A DNA stretch of 64,000 nt from Zantedeschia hybrid cultivar (GCA_030544215.1 JARZZO010000002.1:29511395-29575394); one strand, 5' to 3'. Shown: positions 1-12,752, numbered from the stretch's first letter. Made by a program: numbers and translations. The notes: generated by a model not told the origin, from the sequence alone.

Positions 1-102
1 ATTATGAAGAATCCATCTCTATCGGGTACACTAAAGCATGTACTAACCATCTATCTAACAGTATGAACACGTTTTACTGGCATGAATTAGTGAGGTTCTG
101 TC

Positions 103-1327
103 TTGAATCGCGTCGCCCAAGGCCGACGCCATTCAAGCTCCATGTACAGGTTCATGCAAAACAGTCTTCAGAATCAGGCCTTAAAAGGCGTCGACACCAG
201 TAGTCGCCTTTTAAAAGGCGTCGACATCCTCAGACGCCATTCAACACAGAAATCCAGAAATTCCAAGGCCCTTACTCAGGGAATTTCTGCGTTTAAAAGG
301 CGTCATGGTTAACCGACGCCATTCGAAAACGCGTCGTTCACCCATGACGTCTTTTAGTCCCATAATCCCCGAACTGGCAGACTCTCTATCAGGCGATTCC
401 TGTTTAAAAGGCGTCGTGATGGCCCGACGCCCTTCAAAAAGGCGTCGTCCATGCACGACGTGTTTCAGCCCCAGGAACCAGAGTCGCCTGAGCCCGAGGG
501 CTCCCTTTCCAACCCCAAACGACCCCAAATTCACCCAAAAACGGAGGGAAAAAGAGGAGCAATACTATCTATAGGCAACATATTCATAGAAATCCCCCAT
601 GTTATCGAAAGAACTCCTAAACATGCTCATTCTAACCCCCGAAACCAAAGATCCAAACAAGTTCAAACGGGGGTAAACATGGCTTAAAACGCGATGCTAA
701 GGGGAACCGTCACCCTACCGGACACTTGAACGCCTCCGAGCTTCAAGCCGTCCACCCGACTCGCCCCGCGCCGCCGCCGGTACCGCCGTGGTCGTCCTTG
801 CTCCTCGGTGACGTCGGCCGCCGTCCGGAGAGTAGAACGCCGCAGTGGAACTGGAGGTGGTAGTGGTAGGAGCTAGGTAGAGGATGGAGTGGAGGGAGAG
901 ATGAAACAGTGGGAGGAAAAGAGGGAGGAGGAAGGAATCGCCGCCGAGTTCATCGGAAGGGAAAGAGAGGAAGGTAGGAGAAAATGAGAGAAAGAAGGAG
1001 GGCTCGCGGGGTTAACCAGAGACTGGCTAAAACGTGTCGACATCCACGGACGCCATTCAGTTGATGTGATGGCTGCTCTGACAAGACTCTGAAACGCGTC
1101 GTTCAAGGCAGACGCCGTTCAAACGACATGTCAGGGCCGTACTCTGACAAACCCAGAGTCGCAGTCTGAAAGGCGTCGACACACGTGGACGCCGTTCAGG
1201 CGACAAGACAGGGCCGTACCCTCGCGGCCCGAAGCCAGCCCATGTGGCACCCACGTGGCAGAGCCTGAAATGCGTCAGCGACGGTGGACGCCGTTTAAAA
1301 CGCGTCCCGATGTCCTGACGCGAATCA
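103..1327. repeat. Array of about twelve 34-bp interrupted palindromes
   Basis: The units have about 13-bp arms and an 8-bp spacer. The arm consensus is TTNAAANGCGTCG, opposed by CGACGCCNTTCAA. Copies start near 103, 181, 211, 292, 322, 403, 432 and, after a gap, 1027, 1088, 1166, 1265 and 1293. Several neighbouring units share their outer TTAA or TTCAA bases, so they abut like beads. The spacer sequence differs in each copy while the arms are kept. All sit within the proposed LTR. Confidence 0.8.
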
Positions 1328-1640
1328 ACTCAGAACCTCCGCCCTCACAAGGCTAGAACTACAAGGTCCGACCCCGAAAACCGGATCCGAAGGTCACGAT
1401 CCTTACAGATGTCGTGCGACCGTGGACTTCTTCCGTGACCGGATCGCACCGTGCCGTGTTTTCTGTTTCGGTGGACCTAGAGTGACAGTTGTAGCGTTCT
1501 ACACCCTGTGTCGGTGCGGAGGGACACAGCGCTGACGGGAGCAGTGGCGGGGTGACGCCTAGTGGAGAGGGTCACCTGGTGAACCCCGGGGTTAGCTAGC
1601 TTGTACCGGTGTCGGAGTGGTACCTTTGGAGTGTCACTCG

Positions 1641-1817
1641 TGCTGGGGGAAGGAGTAACCACCTGAGCCAGTTGGGCCGGAGTAGCCAGCGTGCTATCCG
1701 AGGGGTTACTGTTTGGTCTCAGCGGGTCGGTGTTTGCTGAGGGAAGGAGTGACCGCCGAGGTGGCCAGCGTGCTATCCGAGGGGTTACTGTTTGGTCTCA
1801 GCGGGTCGATGTTTTTC
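1641..1817 (+). repeat. Imperfect tandem duplication, about 79-94 bp
   Basis: CCAGCGTGCTATCCGAGGGG and the following 30 bases occur at 1686 and again at 1765. A leading segment TGCTGNGGGAAGGAGT occurs at 1641 and 1735. The different spacings (79 and 94) show a 15-bp indel between the two copies. Confidence 0.85.
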
Positions 1818-2410
1818 CCACTTTCGTTGTGTAGTTGACGTGTTTTAAGGATACACCGAATTACGGGTTCCCTGATAAAATGGAATTATGTACGTTAATT
1901 ATACTTCGAATGCATGCGATTCGTGTTGAGATTTAGGCATAGCAATTACTGCCTTTCATGGTTAATATATCTCTGATGTACTTTACACTTGTGAGTGTCT
2001 GTGTGTGGGCAGTGGGGATCGAAGGATCCCTACTGAGTCTTTTCGTTGAGACTCACCCCTGCAGCTTTTAGGTGAGGACTCCAGGCAGACTTAGCAAGGG
2101 TTGTGCGGCTGTGTGTTGAGCGTCGTCGGCTGTTGTTCCGGGGTATGCCCCGACGTAGTTGTTATCTTTATTTCTGGCCTGTATGTATAATCATTTCTTT
2201 TCTGTTGGAGTATGTAATTATTTGCTGTATCGAGTCGCATTGTAAACTTTTAATTTCTGTATTTTCCTTTCAATTCAATGCGATGTGAATGTTTAGCTTA
2301 GTTGATTATTTATTTCCCAGACTTACTTAGATCCTGGTTTGGTTCCAAATTAATGATTCGGTACCCATTTAGTAATCGGATCCCCAATTATAGGGTGGCG
2401 GGTCGTTACA

Positions 2411-2688
2411 TTACGCGTAGCCAAACGGGATCCACAAACGCCGCATCGAGCGAGGAGGCAAGGATAATCCATCGCGAGGAGAACTGCGTGGATACCGCTA
2501 GAAGCCGGGCACCTGCGCGGCTTGCGGCATCGCTCCGACGGAACTGGAGAACGAACGCGGATTCGAATCCACGCAAGGTAAATTAGATTTGCCGATTTAT
2601 TTTGTTGTGCGAGACGGGATAGATCTGATCCCGAATAATTATTTCCGTTGCGCTTTCAATCGGATCTCGACACAGAGAAACCAACACC
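2411..2688 (+). mobile_element. Copia-type LTR 3' end, copy 1
   Basis: This segment aligns throughout with 3550-3857. Shared blocks include GATACCGCTAGA, TTGCGGCATC and GAATCC(A/G)CGCAAGGTAAATT. It ends in CCAACACC, and CCAACA is a usual Copia LTR terminus. The long open stretch within it is not a protein I recognise and is best read as LTR R/U5 sequence. Middle-LTR sequence follows at 2689, so this is a truncated LTR end joined to a second LTR fragment. Confidence 0.55.
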
Positions 2689-3417
2689 TTGGACCTAAGA
2701 CACCAAAGATATCTTGTTGGTAGGTCTCTGAGTATTGACCTTGACTAACGAATCCTTAACCATGGGTTATTCATAAGTCAAATGATCGGGTTCAGGGAAA
2801 TGCTCTCGAAGGTAATTGTGTGTTCAATACGGGATCATCTGCTTTCGGTATTTGAAGAGAGAATGTTCCGAGAATGATGCGCTTAAGTGCCTGGCCAAGG
2901 CGGACTCTGTATCATATAAAGAGTTATCTGATATAGATTAGCGGCATCTGATTCAAGTGAATCGACTGGCTAGAGTTTAAGAGTAAAACATACGCTAAGT
3001 CGATTCGGGAACATTGCACGGATGAATGATTAAATCCGCTCGGTAACCATTGATGGAAAGGTTCCCATAGTGGGTTGCATAAACCCCAATGACTTCCAAG
3101 ATCACGCGGTGTTGTTTGGCATCCAACGTGATCGGAAGCCCGTCTGAATTTATTGTGTGACATTAAATTCAGCTAATTAATTAATATAGGATATTAATTA
3201 ATTCAGTAGGTCCGTAAAGAGTTAATAGGATTAATAGGCTGTTGACTGGACTGGTATTTAGGCCTAGAGGGTCACACACAAAAAGTTTTCAAGTCGGTGG
3301 AAATTTCGACGAGATTTTGGATAAGTGTGGGTTTTTCTGAAAAATCGCAACGCACTTATTATAAAAGACTGGAGCTAGGTCAGGGGCAAGGGGCCAGCAA
3401 CCTTGACCTAGCCACCC

Positions 3418-3448
<31 letters not shown>

Positions 3449-3857
3449 GGCACCCCCCACCTCGGGCCGGCCCCTGGAGACTTTTTTCTGACTCCCGCTT
3501 GCTCCGTCTTCCCATCCGACGAGAATTTGAATCTGCATGTCGCGGAGGGTTATACAAAGCCAGACAGGATTTGTGGACATTGCTTCGAGCAAGGAAGCTA
3601 GGACGATCCACCGAAAGAAGACCGTGTTGATACCGCTAGAGGTCGGGCACTTGCGCAGCTTGCGGCATCACACCGACGGAACCAGACGAACGCCATCACA
3701 CCGACGGAACAGGACGAACGCAGATTCGAATCCGCGCAAGGTAAATTCGGTCTTCCAATTTATTTTTGTTAATCGAAATGGAACGGATCCGATCCCGACA
3801 TTAATTTCTATCCGCTGCGTTTTGGTCGGATCTGACACAGCGAACCCAACAACACCA
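2689..3857 (+). mobile_element. Copia-type LTR fragment, copy 2
   Basis: The first part (2695-2870) is homologous to 6312-6490: the segments around ACACCAAAGATATCTTG and CAATACGGGATCAT match. A GGGTCACACACA block follows at 3270. The final 300 bp repeat copy 1 and end in CCCAACAACA near 3857. Together with 5871-6560 this outlines an LTR of about 1.7 kb. A (CT)n tract lies at 3419-3448. No gag or pol sequence is seen here. Confidence 0.5.
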
Positions 3858-5270
3858 CCCTACCTCATAGGTCTTCCTTCCCTATCAAGGAAGAGGCAGC
3901 AACCAGATTAAATCTGATTCAAAATTACACAAAGATGCCTCTTAAATAGGGTATAGAGTGTACGATAAGCACAAAAAAATAATCAAGACTAAAACAAAAG
4001 AGAGTAAATTGTAGAGTCTTGATCAATCGGTGAAGAGGCCAAAGAGCTTCAAGTAGTACAGTCAATGTAAATGTAGTGCGTGTAGTGCTTGGAGTAGACA
4101 CAAGCTCTCTAGGGTCTCCTCTCTTTTCTCTCTTGAACTTGAAGAGTTTGAGTGCAAAGACTAGAGTTCTTGATATTCTAATTTGCAAAAGATGACTTAT
4201 TTTATCTGCTACCTCCAATAAATAGACAGATTCAAATTACTCCATTGACGCTTAGCTCCCTCCCGTTATCTCTATGAGGAGTCTAAGAGTCTAACATTAA
4301 CTCAATTAAGTCTAACGTTACGTAGAATGAGTCTTACCTAGAGAGAACTCGAGCACAAATTTGTCTTCATTTGCCAGAAGCTTCTATCCAATGTTTCTTG
4401 GTTTTCCTAATTTGGCTGCACAATTTTTACCTAACCCTATAGAATTGCTAAAACAAGAAAGTTCACATTTGGTGTACCAACCAGACGGTACGTGAGCTAT
4501 AGAGAATCTACAAAAGTAGATCAAACAAATGGCAAGCATTATTTGCAAGCTGGCAGGAAGATGATAAACGATGTCAGGCAAAAGAGTCAATTATAAGGCC
4601 TAAGAAATTGACTAAGTTCAACAGATAGTCTTAATCAATACTTAGTCAACTCAACTTAAAATAGATAATCAATGTGCACATAGCTCTATAATCAAATCAT
4701 ACATAATAGATAATCGAATAAATTAAGAGAGAGAATCAAAATGGTAAGTGTTGAACATAATCACTTAAGTCCTTCTAATCGATTAGATAGCGCGCTTTGA
4801 TTAATTGATGACTTATTAGTCGATTGATAATGTAACTGAATGAGCCCATGATCAATTAGACAAAACGATGTGGTCGAAGTAGCGCATGAGTTAACTAATA
4901 GACTTAATCGATTAAGGAAGGCAATCTAATCGATACAACTAATCGATGGAATAGGTATTAGCAGTGGACTTAACTGATTAGCGATATCAACTAGAAGGCA
5001 TGACTTAATCAATGCATGAGTCAATCAGAGGTCTTTCAGTTGTAGCTGACTCACTTACACATAATCGATTAGTGAGGGACACTTAGTCAAAGTTCCAATG
5101 AGTCTTCTAATCTATGTGAGCAAGGACTCAAGGACTAACTAAAATGGACTAAGTCTCAGAACTCAGTGTTCTAAGGATAGTGAGTCTGTTAGTAAATAAT
5201 CAATTAATTCATATGTTTAACTCAACCCAATATGATCTGATTTCTTCATTTTTCATTGTATTATCGTCAA
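3858..5270. repeat. LTR-like dispersed repeat, copy A, and AT-rich remainder
   Basis: The part from 3895 to 4360 is related to 9800-10250. Both contain the order: GATGCCTCTT, a TCTCTCTTTTCTCTCT-rich block, a TCCATT(C/G)A block and CTAACGTTA near the end. The remainder is rich in TAATCGATTAG-like motifs (4770-5080) and has no credible reading frame. It is probably part of a long retrotransposon LTR. Confidence 0.4.
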
Positions 5271-5870
5271 AGTATGGGGATCCAATAATGGACAAATAAA
5301 TGGTCCAACATAGTATACCATTTTGGACCTTGGTTGTGTGAGGTAGATGTCATTTTTCAAAGAGAAGCGGGATTGTCATGTGGGGGTAAAGGCCAAAGGC
5401 AATGTCTAAAAGCAAAATTCAAGAGAATTTGTGGTTTACCCTCATCCAATTCTGTAGAATGGGTGTATTTGTGTGTAGTTGAGACATTGGCTCATTATTC
5501 GAGCTTGTCAAGTTGGAGGCAGACAAGGAGGTGCATTGATAAGAGTGTTGCTTTGTGGTAGATGATGATATGAAGAAGATGATGCGAGTGGAATCCTAGT
5601 AAGGGTGTCAAGAAGGTTGGAAAGGATGGGTTGCAAAAGCATCAAGGGTTGTCTTGAGTACTAAGGTTATGGACTTAATTGTGCTCTGACTTGTGTGCGA
5701 GGTGTGGTAAATGTGTTGATATAAGGACAACAGCAAAGAGTTACTAAATTTAAGGTTTAGCTAGCATAATGTGATGATGACACTTGGAGAGTATACATTT
5801 GACCTCGGTAATGGGAATCATCAACGGATTAAGATGATGGGAGAATTGAAGTGAGAGAAAGATAGTGTTT
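5271..5870. other. Non-coding stretch, nothing recognised
   Basis: Only short frames are present, and none shows a conserved motif. Its position just before an LTR start makes decayed retrotransposon interior likely. Confidence 0.3.
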
Positions 5871-6560
5871 GAAATAGGTGCCCTCAAAGTCAATCATATG
5901 GCGCCTATGTAGATTCTTGTTCATTAATAAATGATAATTAAATCATTATGTTCATTGGCGTTTAATTTGTTGCGCATAACGAAGTCCTTGGAACTATGTG
6001 GGGAATATTATATCATAGTGGATTGTGATAATGAGACCAATATTCTTGACCATAATTCCTAAATTGTTTCCAGTCATAGGATATTTGAGTCGTGACATCT
6101 CATATTTAGATAGACTACTATGTTTTATACCTACTCATATGATGAGGGTGACTGGTCGCATAGTTACATGTGTGGAGATACTAGGGCAAACACATAGATG
6201 CTTGTTAGAAAATGAATTCACTGAACTTATTTGACTTGAATCATTGGATAGTAATTTACCTAATTGTTAACTAGCATGATTCAATGTCATAGTTGTGTGT
6301 TGATCTTTATACCTGAGACACTAAAGACACCTTGTCGGTGGACTTCTAGACTTTGACCTTGGCTTACAGATCTCTAACCATGGGGTCCCAATTAGTCAAG
6401 TGATCAGGTTTAGTATAATACCTTCGAAGGTGATTAAGCATTCAATACGGGATCATTTGCTCTCGATAATTAGATAGAGAATGCTCTCGGTATTTTACTT
6501 AATTTAAATAAGATAACTATTAGTCTATGTATTTTACTTAATTTTAATATGATTAACTAT
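5871..6560 (+). mobile_element. Copia-type LTR fragment, 5' half
   Basis: It starts near TGTTTGAAATAGGTGCCCTC, which resembles a Copia LTR start. From 6312 to 6490 it runs parallel to the LTR sequence at 2695-2870, including the CAATACGGGATCAT block. The 3' half of this LTR copy is missing. Confidence 0.4.
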
Positions 6561-6989
6561 TAGTCATGTTGTGCCTTTTTCATTTTCGATCGATCTACTG
6601 AGAACTTTATGTGGTGGAGTTGTATGAGTGTTCCCAAAGTTGAGTTATATAGATGAGGTTTTGTGAAGTTGATTGACATGAGGATTTTAATGGTTTTTGG
6701 GAGATTTCTTGACCGAGAGCCACTAGTGGCACCAATGGGTGGACTTAAACTAGTTGACATTCTCACTTTTCTCACTCAACTCCCCAAAAGTTCAAGTATA
6801 AGACTCAGACTGAGTTGTGAGATGGCAATGGGCACACTCGGTCTTGGTGGTTAAGGAGTTCTAGAGTTGGGATTGCTCAATGGAGAGCTAGGCACTAATG
6901 TTAGTCTATCCCATGTCAAGTTGTGGTCAGTCAGATGAAAATTCGTGGTGTCTCTCTATATGAGATTGGCATAGGTCTAGGCCCCAATC

Positions 6990-7560
6990 TCGTGGCTTTT
7001 ATGTGGTTTTCTTGGATTTTTACTGGGAATACCTATATAGTAGAGCCTAATTAAGTAAGAATAGAATGGAATCCATGGAACTACATAGCTTTACATCTTT
7101 CTAGTTGACTGACCATTTAATTCAGTAATGGTAGACGTTTATTTTAATTTTGGCATCATATAGAACCTTGCTTGGCCTGCACTGCACATTTACCCTTTAG
7201 TTGCCATTATGTACTTGTGTGTTAAGGACTGTGTACCGTGGGATCCCTACTCAGTCCATTATTGGTGATGCTCACTCCTTGATTTTATAGGTGCAGCAAT
7301 AGTAGCATGGCCAAGAAGGTAGTAGATAGGAGTGTTCTCTCCCTTGTCAGCTGAGTGCTTATTTCCTTTCCCTATACATTGGTTTATTGCAATGTATTTA
7401 TGAATTGTCAAGTTTAAATTTATGTATATTAATATCTTGTACCTACCATTACATGTTCATGTATGAATATAGACAATTTTCTACCCTTTTCCCATGGTTT
7501 GGTAGCTCGGGTCCATGTTGTAGTGGTTCCTCTGAAACAACAGATCTCTAGTTATCACAC
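6990..7560 (+). mobile_element. Gypsy Del-like LTR fragment
   Basis: GGGATCCCTACTCAGTCCAT followed by a GCTCACTCC block near 7240-7285 matches the arrangement at 2014-2075 and 8480-8530. The stretch just upstream (6560-6990) shows no recognisable feature and may belong to the same LTR. Confidence 0.4.
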
Positions 7561-8164
7561 ATTATCCACCAAATAGTGGAGAGAGAACAAAATCTACCTC
7601 AACTTTAGGTGGCATGGGGATGATGGAGAAATCTACTCCAATTCTCAAGTTGCAACCTTCAATTTTCTGCCCACAGGAAATGGTCACCTATCCAACACAT
7701 CAAACAACTTTCCCTTCTCCCTTGACCCTCGGAGACCAACAAAAAGATTGTGAAGATTGCCTACCCTTGATAGATCATTAATAGGAATAGGAAGCCCGAA
7801 AATTAATTAGGTGGTTGGGAAGATTTGAGGCCATTTTACTTCAGTGGTCGTCGGCAACCTAAAAAGGGGAGTCCAAGTCTTTTCATATCATGGGCGAAAG
7901 AAGATGAGGAGTCAAAGTTGGGATATTGAAAGGATTGGTTGACGGATTGATAGAGAGGGGATAGAAAATAATGTTTGAAAATAGTAGTGGCCTATAGACC
8001 GGAAATTTTCTTACAGGGGGCAGAAAATAGCCTCACTCCTCTTACAAGCTAATTATATATACATACAGACATATATGCATATACATTTCACTACCAGGAT
8101 TCAATCCACTAGCAATAAATAGTATCCTGGCCAATGTGGTAATGAATAATAACACTGCCAAGAC

Positions 8165-8395
8165 TTTTCAAGCTATTAATGTAATTTGAGATTTTCCTAA
8201 TGTGTTCCCTAACTACCTAGATTGCCACCATCTTGGAAAATTGATTTCACTATTGATCTTATGCAAAAGACAACCCCGATTTCTAAAGCACCGTATTGTA
8301 TAGCTTCGGCAAAGTTGTTGAACTGTAGAAACAATTGTATGAGTTATTAGACGATGGCTGCATACATCCTCTTGTATCCTCTTGGGGTCTTATAG
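8165..8395 (+). pseudogene. Gypsy reverse transcriptase N-terminal fragment
   Basis: With frameshifts, the translation gives DFPNVFPNYL, then PPSWKIDFTIDLMQKTTPIS, then KAPYCIAS and ELLDDGCIHPLVSSWG. These correspond to the start of the Ty3/gypsy reverse transcriptase domain (usual pattern: DFPDVFP, the IDF-I-L-P block, ISKAPYRMAP, L-GFI-PS-SPWGAP). Stops and frameshifts are present, and the catalytic YxDD region is absent. The fragment is cut at the SWG position and joins LTR sequence, so a large internal deletion removed the rest of pol. Confidence 0.7.
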
Positions 8396-8900
8396 TACTT
8401 AAAATCATGCAAGGATGTACTTTTATTTATGATTAATATTTCTAGTAACATTGTTGTTTGAGTGTATGCATGGGAGGTGGGATCCCTACTTAGCCTAATT
8501 TTTGGTGGCTCACTCCCAAATTCTTCAAGTGAGCACTCAAGGCATTTGTTGAAATGGAGTGGTGTTTCTCTATAGGTGCACCAATAGTGTGGATATGTCC
8601 CGATATAGTTGTACTTTATTTAAGCATGTACTTTTGTTGGTACCTTTTAGGCTATGTACTTTTATTAGTGGGACTATACTTGGACTATGGACTAAATAAT
8701 TTTATTTCTTCTCTATGCTCTAAATTTTTAGTCCATTTACTTAGTTTTCCATACAGTACTCAAGACATATATGTGTAAGATATGGGTTTAGACTTGAAGG
8801 TGGCAATGCATGGTCTAGGCTATGCCAATTCCCTTGAACTGAGGGCAACATGTTAGCCATAGCTCTTAAGCAACCAAAAACCCCTAACCAGCCAAAGCCT
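8396..8900 (+). mobile_element. Gypsy Del-like LTR fragment following the RT scrap
   Basis: GGTGGGATCCCTACTTAGCC, then TGGTGGCTCACTCCCAAATT at 8500-8523, repeats the block seen at 2014 and 7240. Its direct junction to the truncated RT fragment indicates an internally deleted element. From 8900 to 9420 nothing further is recognised. Confidence 0.45.
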
Positions 8901-9426
8901 CTAAAGTTGATTTACGTAACTTTCCACTCATGCAATTACTTGAGGAATAATAGGGTGACATATTGAATTTTGCAAGTCTTCCATAGAATTATAGCAACCC
9001 TAACTTTTGCCCCATCATCTATAGTCTCCAAGATCCTGATCTTTATAGGTGAATAGCAAGCTAGTAGCTCACACTAAGGTAGTCTAATCTAAAGGAAGGA
9101 ATGATGCGCATTATAGAGGACAATTCCTGAGTTGACCACCAATATGAGGTCCATGCTCGTGTAATTGAACACTTGGAGATCAACCCTCGGAAGGAAGAAT
9201 AAGGTGAAGATAAAATTATCTTTTGGCTAGGAGTTGAGGTGGTTGTACCAATCATCTCTCTTTTTAAGTTGACTTGTCTTCTCTTGAAGCCAACCATATT
9301 TCTAATAGGAGACCCACCCCTCGAAGCAAGCATCGACATAGATATAAATTGCCCTTCCTATATGTTGGTGATGCTCCCCAGTTGTTTCAATTTCCAAGAG
9401 ATTATCTGCACCGGTGTTGCTTGGGC

Positions 9427-10800
9427 TATGGCATAACCTAGAGGGGGGTGAATGGGTTATAAAAATTTAAACACTTGCAGAAGATTAAGACACAACAATA
9501 TATATAAAGAAGTAGATAAGATGAAAATGAGACAATAACACAAGCAAACACAAGGTATACAAGTTTTTATACTGGTTCGATCAAAGACCTACATCTGGTC
9601 CTCAAAGCAACCCTCTTGTGGTGCACTAGCTCAGAACTAAATAGGCACACCCAACCTCAGTTGGTCTTCCTCTCAATAGAGGGGACACAGGATGTACACC
9701 TCTTGTTGATCCATAGCACCTATTACATAGGAACACCTCTCAGGAAGCAACTAGGTACTAAGTATCTCTTCCTTTTCAACAACTAGAAGGAGGAACCACA
9801 AATATAATCAAGGTTATACAACAATGCCTCTTGAAGGATACAATGTGTACAATGAAAAATAGAAAACAAATCAAGATAGAAGATGAGATTGAAGAATCAG
9901 GTCTTGATTGTCGTGGAAGGCCTAAGAACTTCTGATGGAAGCACAATGAGGATGAGGAAGATGAGAAGCGTTAAGTACTTAGGAATGGAAGCTAGCTTTG
10001 AGGCTTTCTCTCTTTTCTCTCTCTCTTGACTGTGAGTGAGTTGGGGCACTGTGAGTTCTTCTAATTTTAAAAGTTGTCCTTTGTTCACTAGCAAGCTTCA
10101 ATATATAGTCCTCCATTCAAATTTCTCCATTAAACACATCAGATATATGTTTAGACAATGAGGTGCTCTTTGAGCCTAATGTTAAAGATCTCGAGTCTAA
10201 CGTTAAAGTTTCTAAGTCTATAATGGAGATGGGAGCACATAGGCATTGGAGATTTTGGCGTTATCTTCACAGAAACTTCACCTTTGGTCGGTTGGTACTT
10301 CTAGATCTGATTCTACAACTATTTTACCTACTACATGGCTTAAAATGGAAATTCCTTTTGATCCTTGACTAGAGGGTAGGTGAGTAGCAAAGATTCTCAC
10401 AAAAAGACAGCAGACAAGGTGGAGACATATCCATTTATTGTATGAGAAATTTGAATAGTAGTAGTTTAAGAAAATCGAATAATATCAATGAAGATATCCT
10501 ACAGATAAAACAAGATTCACTAAGATAATCACTTAGTAGCAAGATCGATACAAAATTAATCGATTATATGAAGTAAAGGTAAAGCCAAAAGGATCACACT
10601 AATTAATTATCACGTGGCAAGATAGTTCAAAAAAATTGAGTTAATAAAAAAAAAAGATGCGCACATTAATGACCATTCACCAAGTTAATCAAATAAGCCT
10701 TCAAAACTGCATATTAGAAAATAATTGAGTTAAACGACTAACATGGTCATATAACTGAAATAAATGCTTAGTTAATTGAATGAGGTAATTAGATGACATG
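9427..10800. mobile_element. Retrotransposon LTR remnant, copy B
   Basis: GCATAACCTAGAGGGGGGTG at 9430-9450 and the TATACTGGTTCGATCAAAGA block at 9570-9590 resemble the strand-inverted end of SIRE-type Copia LTRs in plants, as recalled. The section 9800-10250 matches 3895-4360. No gag or pol sequence is present. Confidence 0.4.
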
Positions 10801-12600
10801 AGTTAAGTTGCCATGAGTTTCTTCATCCAAGACATTTTTTCATATATCCTAAAAGTTTGGAGGGCTGCAAGAGAGAGGGGGTGTTGAAGGGAAGAAACCC
10901 TAGGGAAAGAAAGAAAATGGACTAGTTTTGGAGGAAAAGATCTTATTATTCCTACTCCAGGGTATGAGCTCAGATGATTAGGGACCTTTGGCACACTTCA
11001 TAGGCTTCTACATAAATCGGGCTTGCTTGGATCGAGGAAAAGGCTCTCCCATGCCCTTTTCTCTTCCTTCTTATGTTCAAAATATCTCTTCATGGTGATA
11101 GGCTTTTGGGGAAAGATTGAATAGAGGTTTTGGTGTAGCTTTATAGGGATTAGAAGTTTGGATTAGGCTCTATTTTGTTTGGGACTAGAGGGTTTCCAAA
11201 ATGTATGAGAGTTCCTAGGTTTTTAGGTTTTGTCTACATTTGCAACAACTCAAGGTGTTGTGAATATGTCAAACATATCAACCTGAGCCAACATAAATAT
11301 TTGTCTCATATGATCATTTATTGTTTTTAATAAATTTGATCTTTCATTGTCAATTTTTTGGTATTTCTTTCCTTCCTAACATTTTTGGTTACATAAAATT
11401 AAAAAGAATGAAAGAGAGAAAATGGAATAAGGTGGTCATCTACTATGTACATGTAAGTCAAGTAAGTATTACTAATGTACACAATACTTATTATATTAAC
11501 TTGTGGTCTAATTGGTTGATTATGATTTTCGAGGTCTAAGACCCTTTTATACTTGAAAGTCATGTTGCTCATTAGATGTGCCGTTAAGTGGGTCTTAACT
11601 AGGGGACAATAGATCTTTTTCTCATAAAAACAGTAATTGAGGGTGCTCTTGATGATCATACGTTCCTTTGTGAGAACATGTTTCTTGACCTAAGTTGTAG
11701 TTGTTTGGCAATATTATCCTCAGGTATTTTGTATTTTTTTTCGCATAATTATTTTAATGATTTCTTTTCTTTTAGCCTAACATGCATCATGCAGGAGCTC
11801 GAATTTAACATTGCATTCTACTCATAATATCTCCATACTCGATCATTGATCTGAATTGTTCATCAGGTAATATTCCAATTCGAACTCAAGGGTTGATTTG
11901 TTTGATGATCCAAAGTAAGTCTGAGGAGTGGATCCACTTGGATTTTCCTTGTCTCTTTTGTTTCATCCATTCTCTTTGATCTCCCTATTAGTTGTGAGAA
12001 GTCCACCTAACTTATGCGGTTTGTGACCGGCCAAGTTTGGCAAAATTTCACCAGTATGATGAAATTTGCAGCTTATGACTAGAATGCTCCTAATGGTAGT
12101 TAGATTAGATGCTCAGTGTAGTTTGCTGCAAGTAAGTAATTCTCTTATGCTTGTTTCTAGTTTTTTTCCTGCAAGTAAGTAATTCTCTTATGCTTATTTC
12201 TAGTTTTTGGGATGGTTTATTATTGCACAATGTCAAATGTGGTGTCTTTCACCCTGTTATCCATTTATCAATTCACTCCTCTTTGTTTTCATGGCACTGA
12301 CATATTTTCATGTCACCATCATTTCATCTCTACTTTGTTCCCTTGCAAAACGGATTGTGGGTTGGGGGGAGGGGGGTGTGAATCTATAGACACTTTTGAC
12401 ATCACATTAAGTAAATTCTCCATATCTTTATTAGTGATTCCTGGCCTTGGTTATCATTTTTTTTAAAGATTTTCTGGGCATTTAAACAATTTTTTGAACT
12501 TTAGGATAAACATGTCAGTAGGGGTTTCTCAATAGGTGTATAATCAAGCTGACATCTTTACCATCTTCTTTGGTTTTTTGCATTTTTTAAATTTCTAATA
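10801..12600. other. Non-coding stretch with one 43-bp tandem duplication
   Basis: No gene is supported. At 12128-12207 a unit beginning GCAAGTAAGTAATTCTCTTA occurs twice in tandem, about 43 bp apart. Everything else is AT-rich unique-looking sequence with short frames only. Confidence 0.5.
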
Positions 12601-12624
12601 TTCACGCCTAAATAAGTGGAGATG

Positions 12625-12752
12625 ATGTCCGTTTGTCTACGCTGGGACGTTAGGACATTGGGGGGTGGGGCGCCCACCAGGGATCAATCCTTGGTGGGCG
12701 CGGGCGGCCTTAGGGCCTCTAGCCACTAGGCTAGCTACCGAAAAAGAACAAA
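12625..12752 (-). mobile_element. tRNA-derived SINE with target-site duplication
   Basis: On the minus strand the element begins near TTCGGTAGCTAGCCTAGTGG, which contains an A-box-like TAGCCTAGTGG. About 50 bases later comes AGGATTGATCCC, a B-box-like sequence. These are the two internal RNA polymerase III promoter boxes of a tRNA-derived SINE. Exact copies of AATAAGTGGAGATG flank it (12611-12624 and 12753-12766), as expected from target-primed reverse transcription. About 128 bp is short for a SINE, so the 3' part may be reduced. The family is not assigned. Confidence 0.65.

Larger units (their letters stand above)
1..2410 (+). mobile_element. Ty3/gypsy LTR, Del/Tekay-like (5' part outside window)
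   Basis: No coding capacity is visible. Two marks suggest a long Del/Tekay chromovirus LTR reading on the plus strand. The first is the block near 2014-2075 where GGATCCCTACTGAGT is followed by a GACTCACCCC segment. The second is the terminal GGGTCGTTACA at 2400-2410. The same block recurs in weaker form near 7240 and 8480. Copia-like sequence follows directly at 2411, so the LTR either inserted into or was joined to a Copia LTR. The family assignment rests on remembered LTR motifs and the left end is not in the window. Confidence 0.5.

Noticed and set aside
103..1327. CRISPR-like array (repeats with variable spacers)
   Set aside because: The constant parts are opposed palindrome arms and the variable part is 8 bp inside each dyad. 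The setting is a plant LTR, and no CRISPR-type organisation exists.
2302..3911. Two similar open frames of 94 and 124 codons
   Set aside because: They are copies of Copia LTR 3' sequence. The matching blocks continue through non-coding LTR parts and contain no retrotransposon protein motif.
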